NCBI GenBank assembly: GCA_016720775.1
Contig: JADKJX010000004.1
Coordinates: 507,088-571,087, forward strand
Direction of reading: 5' to 3'
DNA from: Chitinophagaceae bacterium
GTDB lineage: Bacteria; Bacteroidota; Bacteroidia; Chitinophagales; Chitinophagaceae
DNA length: 64,000 bases
Within the stretch, counting starts at the first letter, position 1; each line of letters starts with the position of its first letter. A program made the position numbers and the translations under genes. The notes beneath the pieces are model-generated. The model was not told where the DNA came from. It saw nothing but the letters and a program-made list of their open reading frames with translations, and made no database searches. Shown here in pieces: positions 27,085-35,864 of this stretch.

Positions 27085-28320
27085 ATGAAAAATCTTGTAA
27101 TACTAGGAGCTGGTACTGCCGGAACCATGATGGCAAATCATTTACAGCATCACCTGAAACAACCCGATTGGCATATAAGTATCATTGATGAAAAAGAAGA
27201 ACATCACTATCAACCCGGTTATCTTTTTTTACCATTTGATATTTATGCTCCGGAAGATATTATCAAGACGATTGAAGAGTTTATCCCCAAAGATGTGCAA
27301 CTAATCAAGAACAAAATTAGCCGGATCCTGCCTGCTGAAAATAAAATACAACTGGGAGACGGCAGCGAATTATGCTATGATATCCTGATAATAGCCACCG
27401 GCGCTAAAATTGCGCCTGAAGAAACGGAGGGCATGAAAGGAACGGAATGGCAAAAATCTGTTTTTGATTTTTACTCCTACGAAGGTTCACTGGCCCTGAG
27501 AAATAAACTGAGGACCTGGGAAGGGGGTAAACTGGTGATACATATAACCGAGATGCCGATCAAATGCCCGGTGGCTCCCCTGGAATTTGCTTTTTTAGCT
27601 GATTCATTTTTTAAACATAAGCACATGCGTGATAAGGTAGAGATCACTTATGTAACCCCGTTAAGCGGCGCATTTACAAAACCAAAAGCTACCGAAGCGC
27701 TTGAGCATTTATTGCATGAAAAGGGAATTACTATTGAAAGTGATTTTGCAATAGAAATGGTAGACAATGAAAAGAAAGAGATCATTGATTATGGTGGAAA
27801 AGCAATACCCTTTGATCTGCTGGTAACCGTACCAACCAATAAAGGAGATGAATTAATGGAAAGGTCCGGCATGGGTGATGATCTGAATTATGTGCCTACC
27901 AATAAGGCCACCCTGCAGTCAAAAGATTACAAAAACATTTTTGTTTTAGGTGATGCCAGTAATATACCTGCTTCCAAAGCGGGGTCAGTGGCACACTTCG
28001 AGGCAGAAATACTGACTGATAATATTCTGCTTTATATAAAAGGCGAGCCATTAAAAGAGGAATTTGACGGGCACGCCAACTGTTTTGTGGAAACAGGAAA
28101 TGGCAAAGCCCTGCTGATAGATTTTAATTATACCCATGAGCCCGTTGAAGGAACTTTTCCATTCCCCGGCATTGGCCCCTTGCGGTTATTAAAAGAAAGC
28201 AGGATGAACCATATGGGTAAGCTGGCCTTCAGGTGGATATACTGGAATGTATTATTGAAAGGAACACATATCCCTTTTGTATCGGCAACCATGTCTGAAA
28301 GCGGAAAACATTATGCTTAA
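27085..28320 (+). CDS. sqr: Sulfide:quinone oxidoreductase-like flavoprotein
   Basis: 411 aa, two-dinucleotide-binding-domain flavoprotein. FAD motif GAGTAG at 8-13, ATG motif IIATGAKIAPEE at 102-113, second FAD-binding motif FVLGDASNIPASKAGS at 286-301. Cys161 (PIKCPVAPLEF) and Cys333 (GHANCFVETG) correspond to the redox Cys pair of SQRs, with a third Cys97. Such enzymes oxidise sulfide at the membrane, form a polysulfide or persulfide and reduce quinone. It is first in a three-gene operon with TusE/DsrC and DsrE2 (gaps 26 and 20 bp), which fits a role in handling sulfane sulfur. Confidence 0.87.
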   Translation: MKNLVILGAGTAGTMMANHLQHHLKQPDWHISIIDEKEEHHYQPGYLFLPFDIYAPEDIIKTIEEFIPKDVQLIKNKISRILPAENKIQLGDGSELCYDILIIATGAKIAPEETEGMKGTEWQKSVFDFYSYEGSLALRNKLRTWEGGKLVIHITEMPIKCPVAPLEFAFLADSFFKHKHMRDKVEITYVTPLSGAFTKPKATEALEHLLHEKGITIESDFAIEMVDNEKKEIIDYGGKAIPFDLLVTVPTNKGDELMERSGMGDDLNYVPTNKATLQSKDYKNIFVLGDASNIPASKAGSVAHFEAEILTDNILLYIKGEPLKEEFDGHANCFVETGNGKALLIDFNYTHEPVEGTFPFPGIGPLRLLKESRMNHMGKLAFRWIYWNVLLKGTHIPFVSATMSESGKHYA

Positions 28321-28346
28321 ATTATTAAATCTTTAAAATAAAAATT

Positions 28347-28655
28347 ATGGAAAAGACAATAGCAGGTAAAAACATTACCGTAAATGAAGAGGGGTACTTA
28401 ACAGATTTTAGCCAATGGGATGAAAAAGTTGGCGAAGCCCTTGCAGCAGAAGCCAACATTCCTTTAAGTGCAAGGCATTGGGAAATATTAACGTATCTGC
28501 AAAACGAACATAAGAACCAGGTAGCGCTCAGTATCAGGCGTATTGGAAAAAGTGGTGTAACAGATATCAAGGAGTTCTACCAGTTATTTCCAACTGCCCC
28601 TTTAAAGACCGCCACAAAAATTGCCGGCATACCTAAACCGGCCAGTTGTATTTAA
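28347..28655 (+). CDS. TusE/DsrC family sulfur carrier
   Basis: 102 aa. The C-terminal arm KIAGIPKPASCI carries the conserved penultimate Cys101. The second Cys, which in true DsrC lies about ten residues upstream, is replaced (the stretch reads LKTATKIAG), so this is TusE-like rather than DsrC of sulfite reduction. The central helix region FSQWDEKVGEALAAEANIPL and SARHWEI are standard. It should carry persulfide sulfur on Cys101. Middle gene of the sqr operon. Confidence 0.92.
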   Translation: MEKTIAGKNITVNEEGYLTDFSQWDEKVGEALAAEANIPLSARHWEILTYLQNEHKNQVALSIRRIGKSGVTDIKEFYQLFPTAPLKTATKIAGIPKPASCI

Positions 28656-28675
28656 TCATTTAAAATTTGTCAGCT

Positions 28676-29158
28676 ATGAATGAGAATAACGGAGCCATTA
28701 AAAAGATGATGATCATTTTGTCAAAAGGAACATTGGAAAATGTATATGCCGCATTTGTATTGGCCAACGGGGCACGTATGGAAGGGATTGAAGCCGAAAT
28801 ATTCTTTACATTTTTTGGTCTGGAAGCAGTGCATAAAAAGAAACTGGAACACCTGCATGTAGCTACAGTCGGTAATCCGGCTATGCACATGCCAACCATG
28901 CTGGGTGGTTTGCCGGGCATGGAAGCATTAGCAAGCAGTATGATGAAAAAAGAAATGGAAAAAATTGACATGCCGGATGTACATGAGTTTTTAGACATCC
29001 TGACCGCTTCGGGGGTCAGGATGTGGGCATGCAAACTGGCCATGGATATGTTTCATTATAAGAAAGAAGACCTGTATGAAGGTGTAGAAGAAGTAATAAC
29101 CGTTGGAGATTTTTATAAACACAGCCAGGGGGAAGGTGTGCATATGCTGTTTGTTTAA
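28676..29158 (+). CDS. DsrE/DsrF/DrsH-like sulfurtransferase (DsrE2-type)
   Basis: Start at the ATG at 28676 (MNENNGAIKKMMIILSKGTL). 160 aa. The family opening is MMIILSKGTLENVYAAFVLA and the active-site Cys119 is in VRMWACKLAMDMF. A Met-rich loop (NPAMHMPTMLGGLPGMEALASSMM, about 68-90, shown in parts) is typical of DsrE2. Partner role inferred: passing persulfide sulfur between the SQR-like enzyme and TusE. Last gene of the operon. Confidence 0.9.
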   Translation: MNENNGAIKKMMIILSKGTLENVYAAFVLANGARMEGIEAEIFFTFFGLEAVHKKKLEHLHVATVGNPAMHMPTMLGGLPGMEALASSMMKKEMEKIDMPDVHEFLDILTASGVRMWACKLAMDMFHYKKEDLYEGVEEVITVGDFYKHSQGEGVHMLFV

Positions 29159-29164
29159 GCAATG

Positions 29165-29260
29165 ATCTTTTTATTCAGGTAGTTCCCCCACTGGCGCAAG
29201 TGTTCCCCCGAATTATGCTTATACCTAACGAAATAATCATGGGACCACTTGTGTCTTTTA
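29165..29260 (-). repeat. Dispersed intergenic repeat, copy C (divergent)
   Basis: On the minus strand this region has TGGTCCCATGATTATTTCGT followed by TTCGGGGGAACACTTGCGCC and AGTGGGGGAACTACC, the same order of words as copies A and B (TGATCCCATAAA, GGGrGAAnACTTG). Similarity is weaker than between A and B. It lies between the DsrE2 stop and the DUF418 stop. Confidence 0.35.
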
Positions 29261-29307
29261 GTTTGCCCGGATCCAATAACTATCGGATGTATCCGGGCCA
29301 TTTATAC

Positions 29308-30609
29308 CTATCCCTTCTTCAACGGCATCCTCTTCCAGTACGTCAAACTCCGCCAGGCCCATTCAAAAGGCCCGAAGCGGTAAAAGCGGAACCATATATT
29401 GCAGAAGATGATCTGGAAGATCCAGATGGCCCCAACCACGTAATATATTTCAATGCGCTGCAGTTTGCCATAGAGGCCCAGGCCATAGCTGTTGAAGATG
29501 ATCCCGCAAATGAGGGACTGCATGAGGTAGTTGGTAAACGCCATTTGCCCCACCGGCCGCATGAGTGCAAAGAGCCATTTGAATACACCGGATTTATATA
29601 ACAACATAAGCAGGGCAAATAACCCTACCGAACGCAATGCCCGGTGCAACTGGTAATAACTCAGCGGCACCTGTTTGGTATATTCAAAATTATTGTACTG
29701 GTAGGTTATGGCATCCTTCATCTGCAGGTAAGAGATGAACAGGCCGAGGCCCAGCCCAATCACCAGCATCCACCAATAAACCTTTGCGGGTGCTTCACCG
29801 GTGAGTATGCCCATTTTAAAAAATGCCATACCCAGTAACATGAAGAGCAGCACATCCCATGCTTCAAAGAACAGGTAATGTACCATTTGATTGAGGTAGC
29901 GGTCGGTACGCATTTCATAAACCTCTTCGTAGCTGCCACTGCTGAGTATGCGGGCATTCTTTGCTATGCGTTTTGCTCTTTTGTCGATATTGCTTTTTTC
30001 TTTAAAATCCGTCATGGCACCCAACTGTTCCTGCTGCTTTGGAGTGAGTTTTACAGTAGTAGTATCCAGTGCCGACACCGCTTCTCCCCTTGCGATGGTT
30101 TGTTTATCCTTATACAGGTCCCGGTTCTCCCGGGCAAGCATCAGCAGTAAACAAACGCCCGCTGCTATCAGTAATTTTTTTGGCGGCAGGTTACGGAAGG
30201 TAAAAAGCAGCATGCCGTAAAGGGCATAGTCCAGCAAAATATCGCCGTTCCATAACAGCAAAAAAACATCCACCAGCGAAAAGAACATCAGCCATAACTG
30301 CCGGCGGAAAAAATAATCGGCCTGCCGCACGCCTTCTACTTTCTTTTCAATGTTACGCATGAACAGGATGATGCCGGCGCCAAACAGCATGGAGAACAAA
30401 GCCCTTTGCGTACCATCGGGTACCCAGTTGATGAAATACCAGGTCTTGTAATTGATGCCCGATTCGTGCAGGGCAAAGGTATCGCCGCTGAGGCCGAAGG
30501 CGCCGATATTCATCAGCAATATGCCGAGGATGGCGAAGCCACGCAGGCTGTCGAGTATGGTTATGCGTTCGCTTTGTGCAACCGGGGCTGCGATGGAAGT
30601 TTGTTCCAT
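29308..30609 (-). CDS. DUF418 domain membrane protein
   Basis: Start set at 30609 (MEQTSIAAPVAQSERITILD); the longer open frame runs through repeat sequence and is not credible. 433 aa. The family opening SLRGFAILGILLMNI is at about 21-35. About nine to ten membrane helices. The C-terminal DUF418 region carries RPVGQMAFTNYLMQSLICGIIF and FGPFEWAWRSLTYWK at the end. Members are thought to be transporters but remain uncharacterised. A hydrophilic segment (about 160-240, KLTPKQQEQLGAMTDF) splits the membrane part. Confidence 0.9.
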   Translation of the reverse strand: MEQTSIAAPVAQSERITILDSLRGFAILGILLMNIGAFGLSGDTFALHESGINYKTWYFINWVPDGTQRALFSMLFGAGIILFMRNIEKKVEGVRQADYFFRRQLWLMFFSLVDVFLLLWNGDILLDYALYGMLLFTFRNLPPKKLLIAAGVCLLLMLARENRDLYKDKQTIARGEAVSALDTTTVKLTPKQQEQLGAMTDFKEKSNIDKRAKRIAKNARILSSGSYEEVYEMRTDRYLNQMVHYLFFEAWDVLLFMLLGMAFFKMGILTGEAPAKVYWWMLVIGLGLGLFISYLQMKDAITYQYNNFEYTKQVPLSYYQLHRALRSVGLFALLMLLYKSGVFKWLFALMRPVGQMAFTNYLMQSLICGIIFNSYGLGLYGKLQRIEIYYVVGAIWIFQIIFCNIWFRFYRFGPFEWAWRSLTYWKRMPLKKG

Positions 30610-30678
30610 GTAGATCTGTTTAATGGTGAATGCGGGGACGGGTTTTAAAGATATATTTTCTTTTACCGGGATGCAATA

Positions 30679-30801
30679 CCCTGCGTCCTTTGCGTTGTAT
30701 TTCCTTTGTGTGCTTTGCGGTTTATTTATACCGGTAGTTGAGGGGTAACTGCAAAGAGGTAACCGCAAAGAGCGCTAAGTTTTTCGCAAAGAACGCAGAG
30801 A
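30679..30801. repeat. GCAAAG word palindrome (copy 1)
   Basis: The left arm (30679-30723) reads CTGCGTCCTTTGCGTTG, TTTCCTTTGTGTGC and TTTGCGGTTTA. The right arm (30750-30801) reads GCAAAGAGGTAACCGCAAAG, AGCGCTAAG and TCGCAAAGAACGCAGAG. The right arm is, in reverse complement, a close match of the left. Each arm is made of degenerate CTTTGCG words about 10-15 bp apart. It lies upstream of the DUF418 gene and downstream of the T9SS protein. Confidence 0.72.
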
Positions 30802-30864
30802 GATTGAAGAGTGAAATTGACATCCAGCCTGTTCTCCAATTTTTAATTCTTAATTCCTGGTGCT

Positions 30865-33123
30865 TCACCTGATCAACACCGCAGAACCTTTTCGCTGGAT
30901 CTTGTTTCCTTTGTAATCAACAGCCTCGGCCATCCATACATAGCCACCAACGGGTTGTTTGCTGCCTTTAAAAGTACCATCCCACCCGTTTGCAGCAACC
31001 GCACTGGTAAATACCATTTGGCCATAGTTGTTATAGACGGTGAAATAATGAAACTCTTTCATCCCGATAACAATGGGCCGCAGTACATCATTCAATCCAT
31101 CGCCGTTGGGCGTAAAGGAATTGGGCACATAGATCTCGGGGCCCTTGTACACTTTTATTTTTATATCATCGGTTGCCGTGCAACCATAGGCATTGCTTGC
31201 CGTTACATTATAGATCATATCACGGTCGAGGATGGCCACGGGGTTCTTGCTAAAGGGATCGTTCAACCCATAAGTGGGCGACCAGGTATAATTAATAAAG
31301 CCTGCATTAAATACATCTACGCCAAATAACTGCAAGGGCTGGTTAATGGCAATGGCCGTATCATAGCCAACAAATAGTTTTGCCTGGCGGCTGATGCTGA
31401 TGGTAATGTCATCATCCGTTAAAGAGATACAGCCATTGGCATCGGTTACGGTAAGCCGGTACGTGATGGATCCCGGGGCAGGCTGTACCATAACAGGGTT
31501 TGCAATGCTGGTACTTGATAAATAAGTGGAAGGTCTCCAAATATACGCAGTGCCTCCGCTGCCGTTGAGCTGAAAATTATTTCCGAAGCAGATGCCCGTA
31601 TCTCTTCCTGCATTGGCAACCGGTGCCGGGTTTACCAATACGGTTACCGTACTCATTGCTTTACAGAAACCAATGCTTGCTGTTAAGGTATAAAGCGTGC
31701 TGATAACCGGGTTTGCAACCGGGGTAAGAATACTCGGGTTGCTTAGCCCGGTGGATGGCGTCCACAAAACAGTGGTACCGTTGGAAGTGCCTGCCATTGT
31801 TTTTTGGGTTCCCTCGCAAATGCTGAAGTTGTTCCCGGCATTTACAATAACCGTATTCAGTGAATCAACAAAGACGGTGACGGTTGCCCTGCAGTTGTTG
31901 GTATCCTTAACCGTGATGGTAAAGTTGCCCGGGGCCAGCCCGGTAAAAATTCCGGATGGTTGAAAATTGATGCCATCCAAACTGTAGTTCAATGCCGGGG
32001 ATCCACCCGTGCCAGTTGCAGTAATTTTGCCGTCGAATTGAATACAGGAAGAGGGAACAGTAACCGCAGTAACCTGGAGTGGCAAGGAATTAACCAGGGT
32101 TACATTTACAGTTGCAATATTATTTGCTGCATCCTTTACGGTAATGGTATAGTTGCCGGCAGCAAGCCCGGTAAAGATGCCGCTTGCCTGGAAGTTTATT
32201 CCGTCTTTTGAAAACTGGTACGGGGGTATTCCGCTAACGGCAACAGCATGAATGCTTCCGTTTGGCAAATTACAGGAAGGGTTGATAAAAGTTGCCGACA
32301 GAATGGGCAGACATGTACTTGTTGAAAAATTTTCTACCAACTGTATCCCGCTGCAGGCCTGGTCGAGGTATGCCTTAACGCTATAATTTGTTGAGAGCGA
32401 TAAGCCGGTAAAAAGGCCGGTTGAATTAGTTGCGACCTGCGTGGTTCCCACAAACAACGCATAGGTTAACACCGTACCCGGAGGTGGTGCCGGGCTGATG
32501 ATAGCCTGGGCAGAAAGGGTGGGACAATCCAGTGCAACGGAAAGATTAAAAATGGTATTCGGACAATAGGATGAGATGTCGAATGAAGCAACAAACCCTT
32601 TACCGCAAGCATATAAAAGCATCCTTGCAGGATCATACGCCAGGTCATAAACGGGTGCAAGTGGAAAACCGGGAATGGTAATATCGGCAACTGCTGCATC
32701 ATCAAATGAAGTTCCATCAAAGTGATATGTCTTGATGGTGCCGTTTGTATTGCCGATAAAAATATTATTACATTCATCCGCCACAATTCCGCCCTGCATT
32801 AATTTGGTATTGGAGCTGAACGTAAGCACATTGCCCGCCTGGCTGCCGTTCGTCTTATTGAATGCTTTCAGGTTCAACCCGTCCCAATAATATAAATACG
32901 AACTGTTCACCGACAGGCCATTGATCGAATTATCATTATTTCCCGCCGCCAGGTATGGCCTGTTTTTCACTTCTACCAAAGTTGTAAAACCGGAAGGAAC
33001 ATTCCATGCAAGAGTGGAAGCACTATATGGTGCCGGATTTTTGAATACATGATTATCCAGGATCGGCGAAAGGATCTGGGAAGCATAGATCGTGTACATA
33101 TCATTGGTCAGGGGATCTATCAC
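30865..33123 (-). CDS. T9SS type B surface protein, C-terminal fragment
   Basis: 752 aa as read, the largest part of a gene that spans 30865-34480 and is split by two frameshifts. The segment begins with a propeller-like region (about 1-195), then an FN3-like piece, two SprB-type repeats (SGIPPYQFSKDGINFQASGIF and the closely related NYSLDGINFQPSGIF), two PKD/Ig-like domains (about 415-600), and a type B gliding-motility sorting domain (IYVPNSFTPNGDGLNDVL to the end). It would be exported by T9SS and attached to the cell surface; adhesion or gliding is the usual role. The frame stays open upstream of the first ATG and joins the middle fragment if one base is added at 33230-33233. Confidence 0.85.
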   Translation of the reverse strand: MIDPLTNDMYTIYASQILSPILDNHVFKNPAPYSASTLAWNVPSGFTTLVEVKNRPYLAAGNNDNSINGLSVNSSYLYYWDGLNLKAFNKTNGSQAGNVLTFSSNTKLMQGGIVADECNNIFIGNTNGTIKTYHFDGTSFDDAAVADITIPGFPLAPVYDLAYDPARMLLYACGKGFVASFDISSYCPNTIFNLSVALDCPTLSAQAIISPAPPPGTVLTYALFVGTTQVATNSTGLFTGLSLSTNYSVKAYLDQACSGIQLVENFSTSTCLPILSATFINPSCNLPNGSIHAVAVSGIPPYQFSKDGINFQASGIFTGLAAGNYTITVKDAANNIATVNVTLVNSLPLQVTAVTVPSSCIQFDGKITATGTGGSPALNYSLDGINFQPSGIFTGLAPGNFTITVKDTNNCRATVTVFVDSLNTVIVNAGNNFSICEGTQKTMAGTSNGTTVLWTPSTGLSNPSILTPVANPVISTLYTLTASIGFCKAMSTVTVLVNPAPVANAGRDTGICFGNNFQLNGSGGTAYIWRPSTYLSSTSIANPVMVQPAPGSITYRLTVTDANGCISLTDDDITISISRQAKLFVGYDTAIAINQPLQLFGVDVFNAGFINYTWSPTYGLNDPFSKNPVAILDRDMIYNVTASNAYGCTATDDIKIKVYKGPEIYVPNSFTPNGDGLNDVLRPIVIGMKEFHYFTVYNNYGQMVFTSAVAANGWDGTFKGSKQPVGGYVWMAEAVDYKGNKIQRKGSAVLIR

Positions 33124-33185
33124 AATGTCTGCAATATCCTGTGCAGCCGTAGGAATGCCCGTGAGATTGGTGCTTGCCAGTGTTG

Positions 33186-33491
33186 TTAACGGAGGACTGC
33201 AAAGCGCCAGGTTGATATTGGAATTAATACCCCGCCGGCAATCAATATCTGCGGATTCCCGCTGTTACAACTCCATAAACATTTCCAGTTTTCCGTAAAA
33301 TTTACATCAGCAACCGTAATATAGTTGTCGTAGATTCCGGCAGTGGATAACCTGATCACCTGTGTTCCATTTACACCGAAACCCCGGCCAATAAATATTT
33401 TTCCGCTGCCTTTTTCAACAACCCAGCCGCCATAAAGAGTTCCCCAGGACCAGGGCAGTGCGGGCAGGCTTCCGTTGAAGGTCCACAACAA
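33186..33491 (-). CDS. T9SS type B surface protein, middle fragment
   Basis: 101 aa as read (MLWTFNGSLPALPWSWGTLY and on). This is the central part of the same gene as 33515-34480 and 30865-33123. Its 5' join needs one extra G in the G8 tract (plus-strand C8 at 33541-33548), which restores YVAGGGDAFSSCKLAKYDAS. Its 3' join needs one extra G at plus-strand 33230-33233, which restores IAGGGINSNINLALCSPP. The restored sequence has propeller-like repeats. The ATG shown is internal and not a true start. Confidence 0.6.
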   Translation of the reverse strand: MLWTFNGSLPALPWSWGTLYGGWVVEKGSGKIFIGRGFGVNGTQVIRLSTAGIYDNYITVADVNFTENWKCLWSCNSGNPQILIAGGVLIPISTWRFAVLR

Positions 33492-33514
33492 TGTGCCCGA
33501 TGCATCGTATTTAG

Positions 33515-34480
33515 CTAGCTTGCAGCTGGAAAAAGCATCACCCCCCCCGCAACATACACGTTACCGTCATAATCAAAGTCAATATCCTTTGCCAGCCCCA
33601 CATTTGTTCCAGGAAGACCGGCATTGGTACTGCTTACAAAGGGATCAATAACAAGCAGCTTTGTTTTATCATATCCCGTTACCCGGAAACCCACCAGGTT
33701 ATTTTGCTGATGAAATGAAACAGGATAAAGATGCTGCTGTTCCTTTTTATCAACGGAAAGTTTCAACACAGCCCCTGTATTACTAAAGGCAGCCGGAGCT
33801 GTTTCAATAATATCATTGATGCCGGAATGAATGAACAGGTTCCCGTTCTTATCAAGGTTTATTTTTTTTACATCCCCGCCGTATTTCATTTTAATGAGGC
33901 CGGGATCTGCACCGGGCTGCACTACAATGCTGTACTCAAAACCCGGCTTTTCTGAATTGGTGAAATGATAAACAACGTCAATGCCCGGGTACAGGTTTTT
34001 GTAAGTTATCTTTTTATAGCCGGTCGCTTTTTCTTTCAAAAGGCCATAGGTATGATAATCGGGTATTTCGTCTTCTGCAATGACCGCTGCAGCAGGATCA
34101 GCACCCACCCACTCCAACGTTATCAACTTGTCTGTTACCCTTGTCTTTTTTTCTATTTCCTCTTCGGGAATACCTTTTCTCTCCAATGCTCTTTCTTCCC
34201 GTTCAGAAAGTTTTTCAATTTTACGGTGTAAATGAATGAGGCCTTTTGAAGTAAATAATACAAGCATGTCAGCACCTTCGAACCCGTATTTAACAGACCC
34301 CATGGCGGCATGGCCTGTGATTGTTTCACCATATTGCCCAATATTTTTTATGAATGAGTTGCCAGCAACGGCGAATGCGTTCACCGGTTTCGTGGAGCCC
34401 TGCGCTGGTACAGCATGGCCGGGGGTTTGCGAGAACCCGGGCACCTGGAAAAAAAGAATAATGAAGGCAATGAACTTCAT
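33515..34480 (-). CDS. T9SS type B surface protein, N-terminal fragment (DUF7948-like)
   Basis: 321 aa. Signal peptide MKFIAFIILFFQVPGFS. The domain at 40-260 (FIKNIGQYGETITGHAAMGS, ITYKNLYPGIDVVYHF, GFEYSIVVQPGADPGLIKMK) matches the N-terminal module (DUF7948) usual in large Bacteroidota surface proteins with a gliding-motility C-terminus. At the 3' end VYVAGGVMLFPAAS then stop is produced by the G8 tract; with nine G the frame continues into the middle fragment. Reconstructed protein length is about 1,200 aa. Confidence 0.82.
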   Translation of the reverse strand: MKFIAFIILFFQVPGFSQTPGHAVPAQGSTKPVNAFAVAGNSFIKNIGQYGETITGHAAMGSVKYGFEGADMLVLFTSKGLIHLHRKIEKLSEREERALERKGIPEEEIEKKTRVTDKLITLEWVGADPAAAVIAEDEIPDYHTYGLLKEKATGYKKITYKNLYPGIDVVYHFTNSEKPGFEYSIVVQPGADPGLIKMKYGGDVKKINLDKNGNLFIHSGINDIIETAPAAFSNTGAVLKLSVDKKEQQHLYPVSFHQQNNLVGFRVTGYDKTKLLVIDPFVSSTNAGLPGTNVGLAKDIDFDYDGNVYVAGGVMLFPAAS

Positions 34481-34560
34481 TCGTTTTGGTATTTGCCGGT
34501 AGCAGTTTGCTGTTGCAATAAAGTTAACAAAAAAAGTGGTGCATGGTTCATTCCCGGCCC

Positions 34561-34698
34561 AAACCTATAAGGTCTGCGGTGCTGCTGCTGCTCGTGTGCA
34601 GCAGAAACCTATAAGGTCTGCAGCGCTGCTCCCCGTGTACCGCAGAAACCTATAAGGTCTGCAGCGCTGCTACCCTGTACGGCAGACCTTATAGGTTT
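34561..34698. repeat. Tandem AAACCTATAAGGTCTGC array with inverted terminal copy
   Basis: Three direct copies start at 34561, 34605 and 34646 (units of 44, 41 and 40 bp). Each begins AAACCTATAAGGTCTGC, continues through a GCAGCGCTGC-like palindrome and ends in a GTGTACCGCAG-like segment. A fourth copy, GCAGACCTTATAGGTTT at 34682-34698, is inverted. ACCTATAAGGT is itself almost palindromic. The array sits between the T9SS gene start and the cupin gene stop, so the final inverted unit can pair with any direct unit. No cas gene or unique spacers. Confidence 0.75.
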
Positions 34699-34714
34699 TA
34701 ATCATTTTAACTCA

Positions 34715-35392
34715 TTACATATTTTTTGAAACAGGATCGAACTTTTTATAGTAGCTCCTGTATCCCAAAAGTCTTGCAATGGGTGCAATCAAAAAGAAGA
34801 ACGCCTTTTGTACAAACACCGGCGGGCCATCTCCTTTATAAGAATCAAATCCTGCACTTGTAAACAGCGACATTTGCAAAGGTGCTTTTGCTGAGTTGGC
34901 AAAGTACTTTTCATTATCCGCCACCGCATATACCTGCGGAAGACAAAAAGCGAACTTCTCCGGGAAGGGAAAGGAACCTTTTAAGTGAATGGTATCTCCC
35001 GTTTCATTGTATGGCTGGTGCGGCGTTCCCTTTGGAATGAGCAGCCGTTCACCGGGATGGATCTTTTTTATTTCTCCATTTACCCATACGGTCAGTTCGC
35101 CATTCTCTATTTCAAATGTTTCATCAAAGGCGGCATGAATGTGTTTTGGCGGCCCGCCTGCAAAGGGTTCTATTTCGAGGCGGCTGTGCACAAAGCCGTT
35201 TTCCTGCTTCAGCACGGTCTGGCGGAATCCTTCCGTTTTGCTGTAGAACTCTTGCCCCGGTTTGAAATACGCTGATACGTCGGGTTTCTTTTCAGGAAAG
35301 ATCACCCGGTGAAAGAGGTTACCGATAAGTACATAACCTGCAACAAGGATCAATAAGTAAGTGAACATTTTTTTCAGATTTTTTTTAAACAT
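34715..35392 (-). CDS. Cupin domain protein with membrane anchor
   Basis: 225 aa. One transmembrane helix near residues 9-28 and a second hydrophobic helix around 192-208 (QKAFFFLIAPIARLLGYR). The cupin fold lies between: motif 1 PPKHIHAAFDETFEIENGEL (His84, His86, Glu91) and motif 2 RLLIPKGTPHQPYN (His125), a complete metal site. The function is unknown; many such proteins are dioxygenase- or sensor-like. It is followed on the minus strand by the tandem repeat array. Confidence 0.82.
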   Translation of the reverse strand: MFKKNLKKMFTYLLILVAGYVLIGNLFHRVIFPEKKPDVSAYFKPGQEFYSKTEGFRQTVLKQENGFVHSRLEIEPFAGGPPKHIHAAFDETFEIENGELTVWVNGEIKKIHPGERLLIPKGTPHQPYNETGDTIHLKGSFPFPEKFAFCLPQVYAVADNEKYFANSAKAPLQMSLFTSAGFDSYKGDGPPVFVQKAFFFLIAPIARLLGYRSYYKKFDPVSKNM

Positions 35393-35575
35393 GACGCATG
35401 ATTTTAAATTACCTGTTTATTTCAATGCAAAAATGCGGTCATGCTGCTTTCTGAAATTGTATGTATCGGACATGATGAGCAGGAGCAACTGGTTTTCTCC
35501 TCAGATGATTTGTTTATCTTTCACAATGAATATCCTGTTCAGGACTCACCCGTAAGTTCAGCGAAATAAACTGAT

Positions 35576-35854
35576 ATGACATTTTCTAAGATCCTCGTCG
35601 GGCTTATATCAGCCATCAATGTATATATTGGCGTACGTTTTTTATTAAATGCCCTGCACCTATTGCAAACCAGTAAGTATTCTAAAACGGCCACGTTTGT
35701 GTATGCTGTTCTTTTCCTTACCATGGGATTGGTTGGGCTCTATTTCTCTTTCTTCAAACAGGATAACAAACTGGCGCTCTGGATCGGCATCGGGCCCTGG
35801 GCACTGGCATTGCTCTTTCTTTTAATAAATATGCTGACGGGGGATTATAAATAA
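35576..35854 (+). CDS. Small membrane protein, unknown
   Basis: 92 aa with three hydrophobic helices (about 5-25, 40-60, 68-86) and a short polar tail. Compact, no motif recognised. The ATG at 35576 is close to a TGATATGAC context. It is divergent from the cupin gene and ends just before the second GCAAAG palindrome. Confidence 0.62.
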   Translation: MTFSKILVGLISAINVYIGVRFLLNALHLLQTSKYSKTATFVYAVLFLTMGLVGLYFSFFKQDNKLALWIGIGPWALALLFLLINMLTGDYK

Positions 35855-35864
35855 TTCAGCCGGA

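Noticed and set aside
30610..30768. Long N-terminal extension of the DUF418 protein
   Set aside because: It runs through the GCAAAG palindrome and lacks family similarity; the family start at 30609 is clear.
34561..34698. CRISPR-like array (repeated 17-mers with short gaps)
   Set aside because: The gaps resemble each other instead of being unique spacers, the last copy is inverted, and there are no cas genes.
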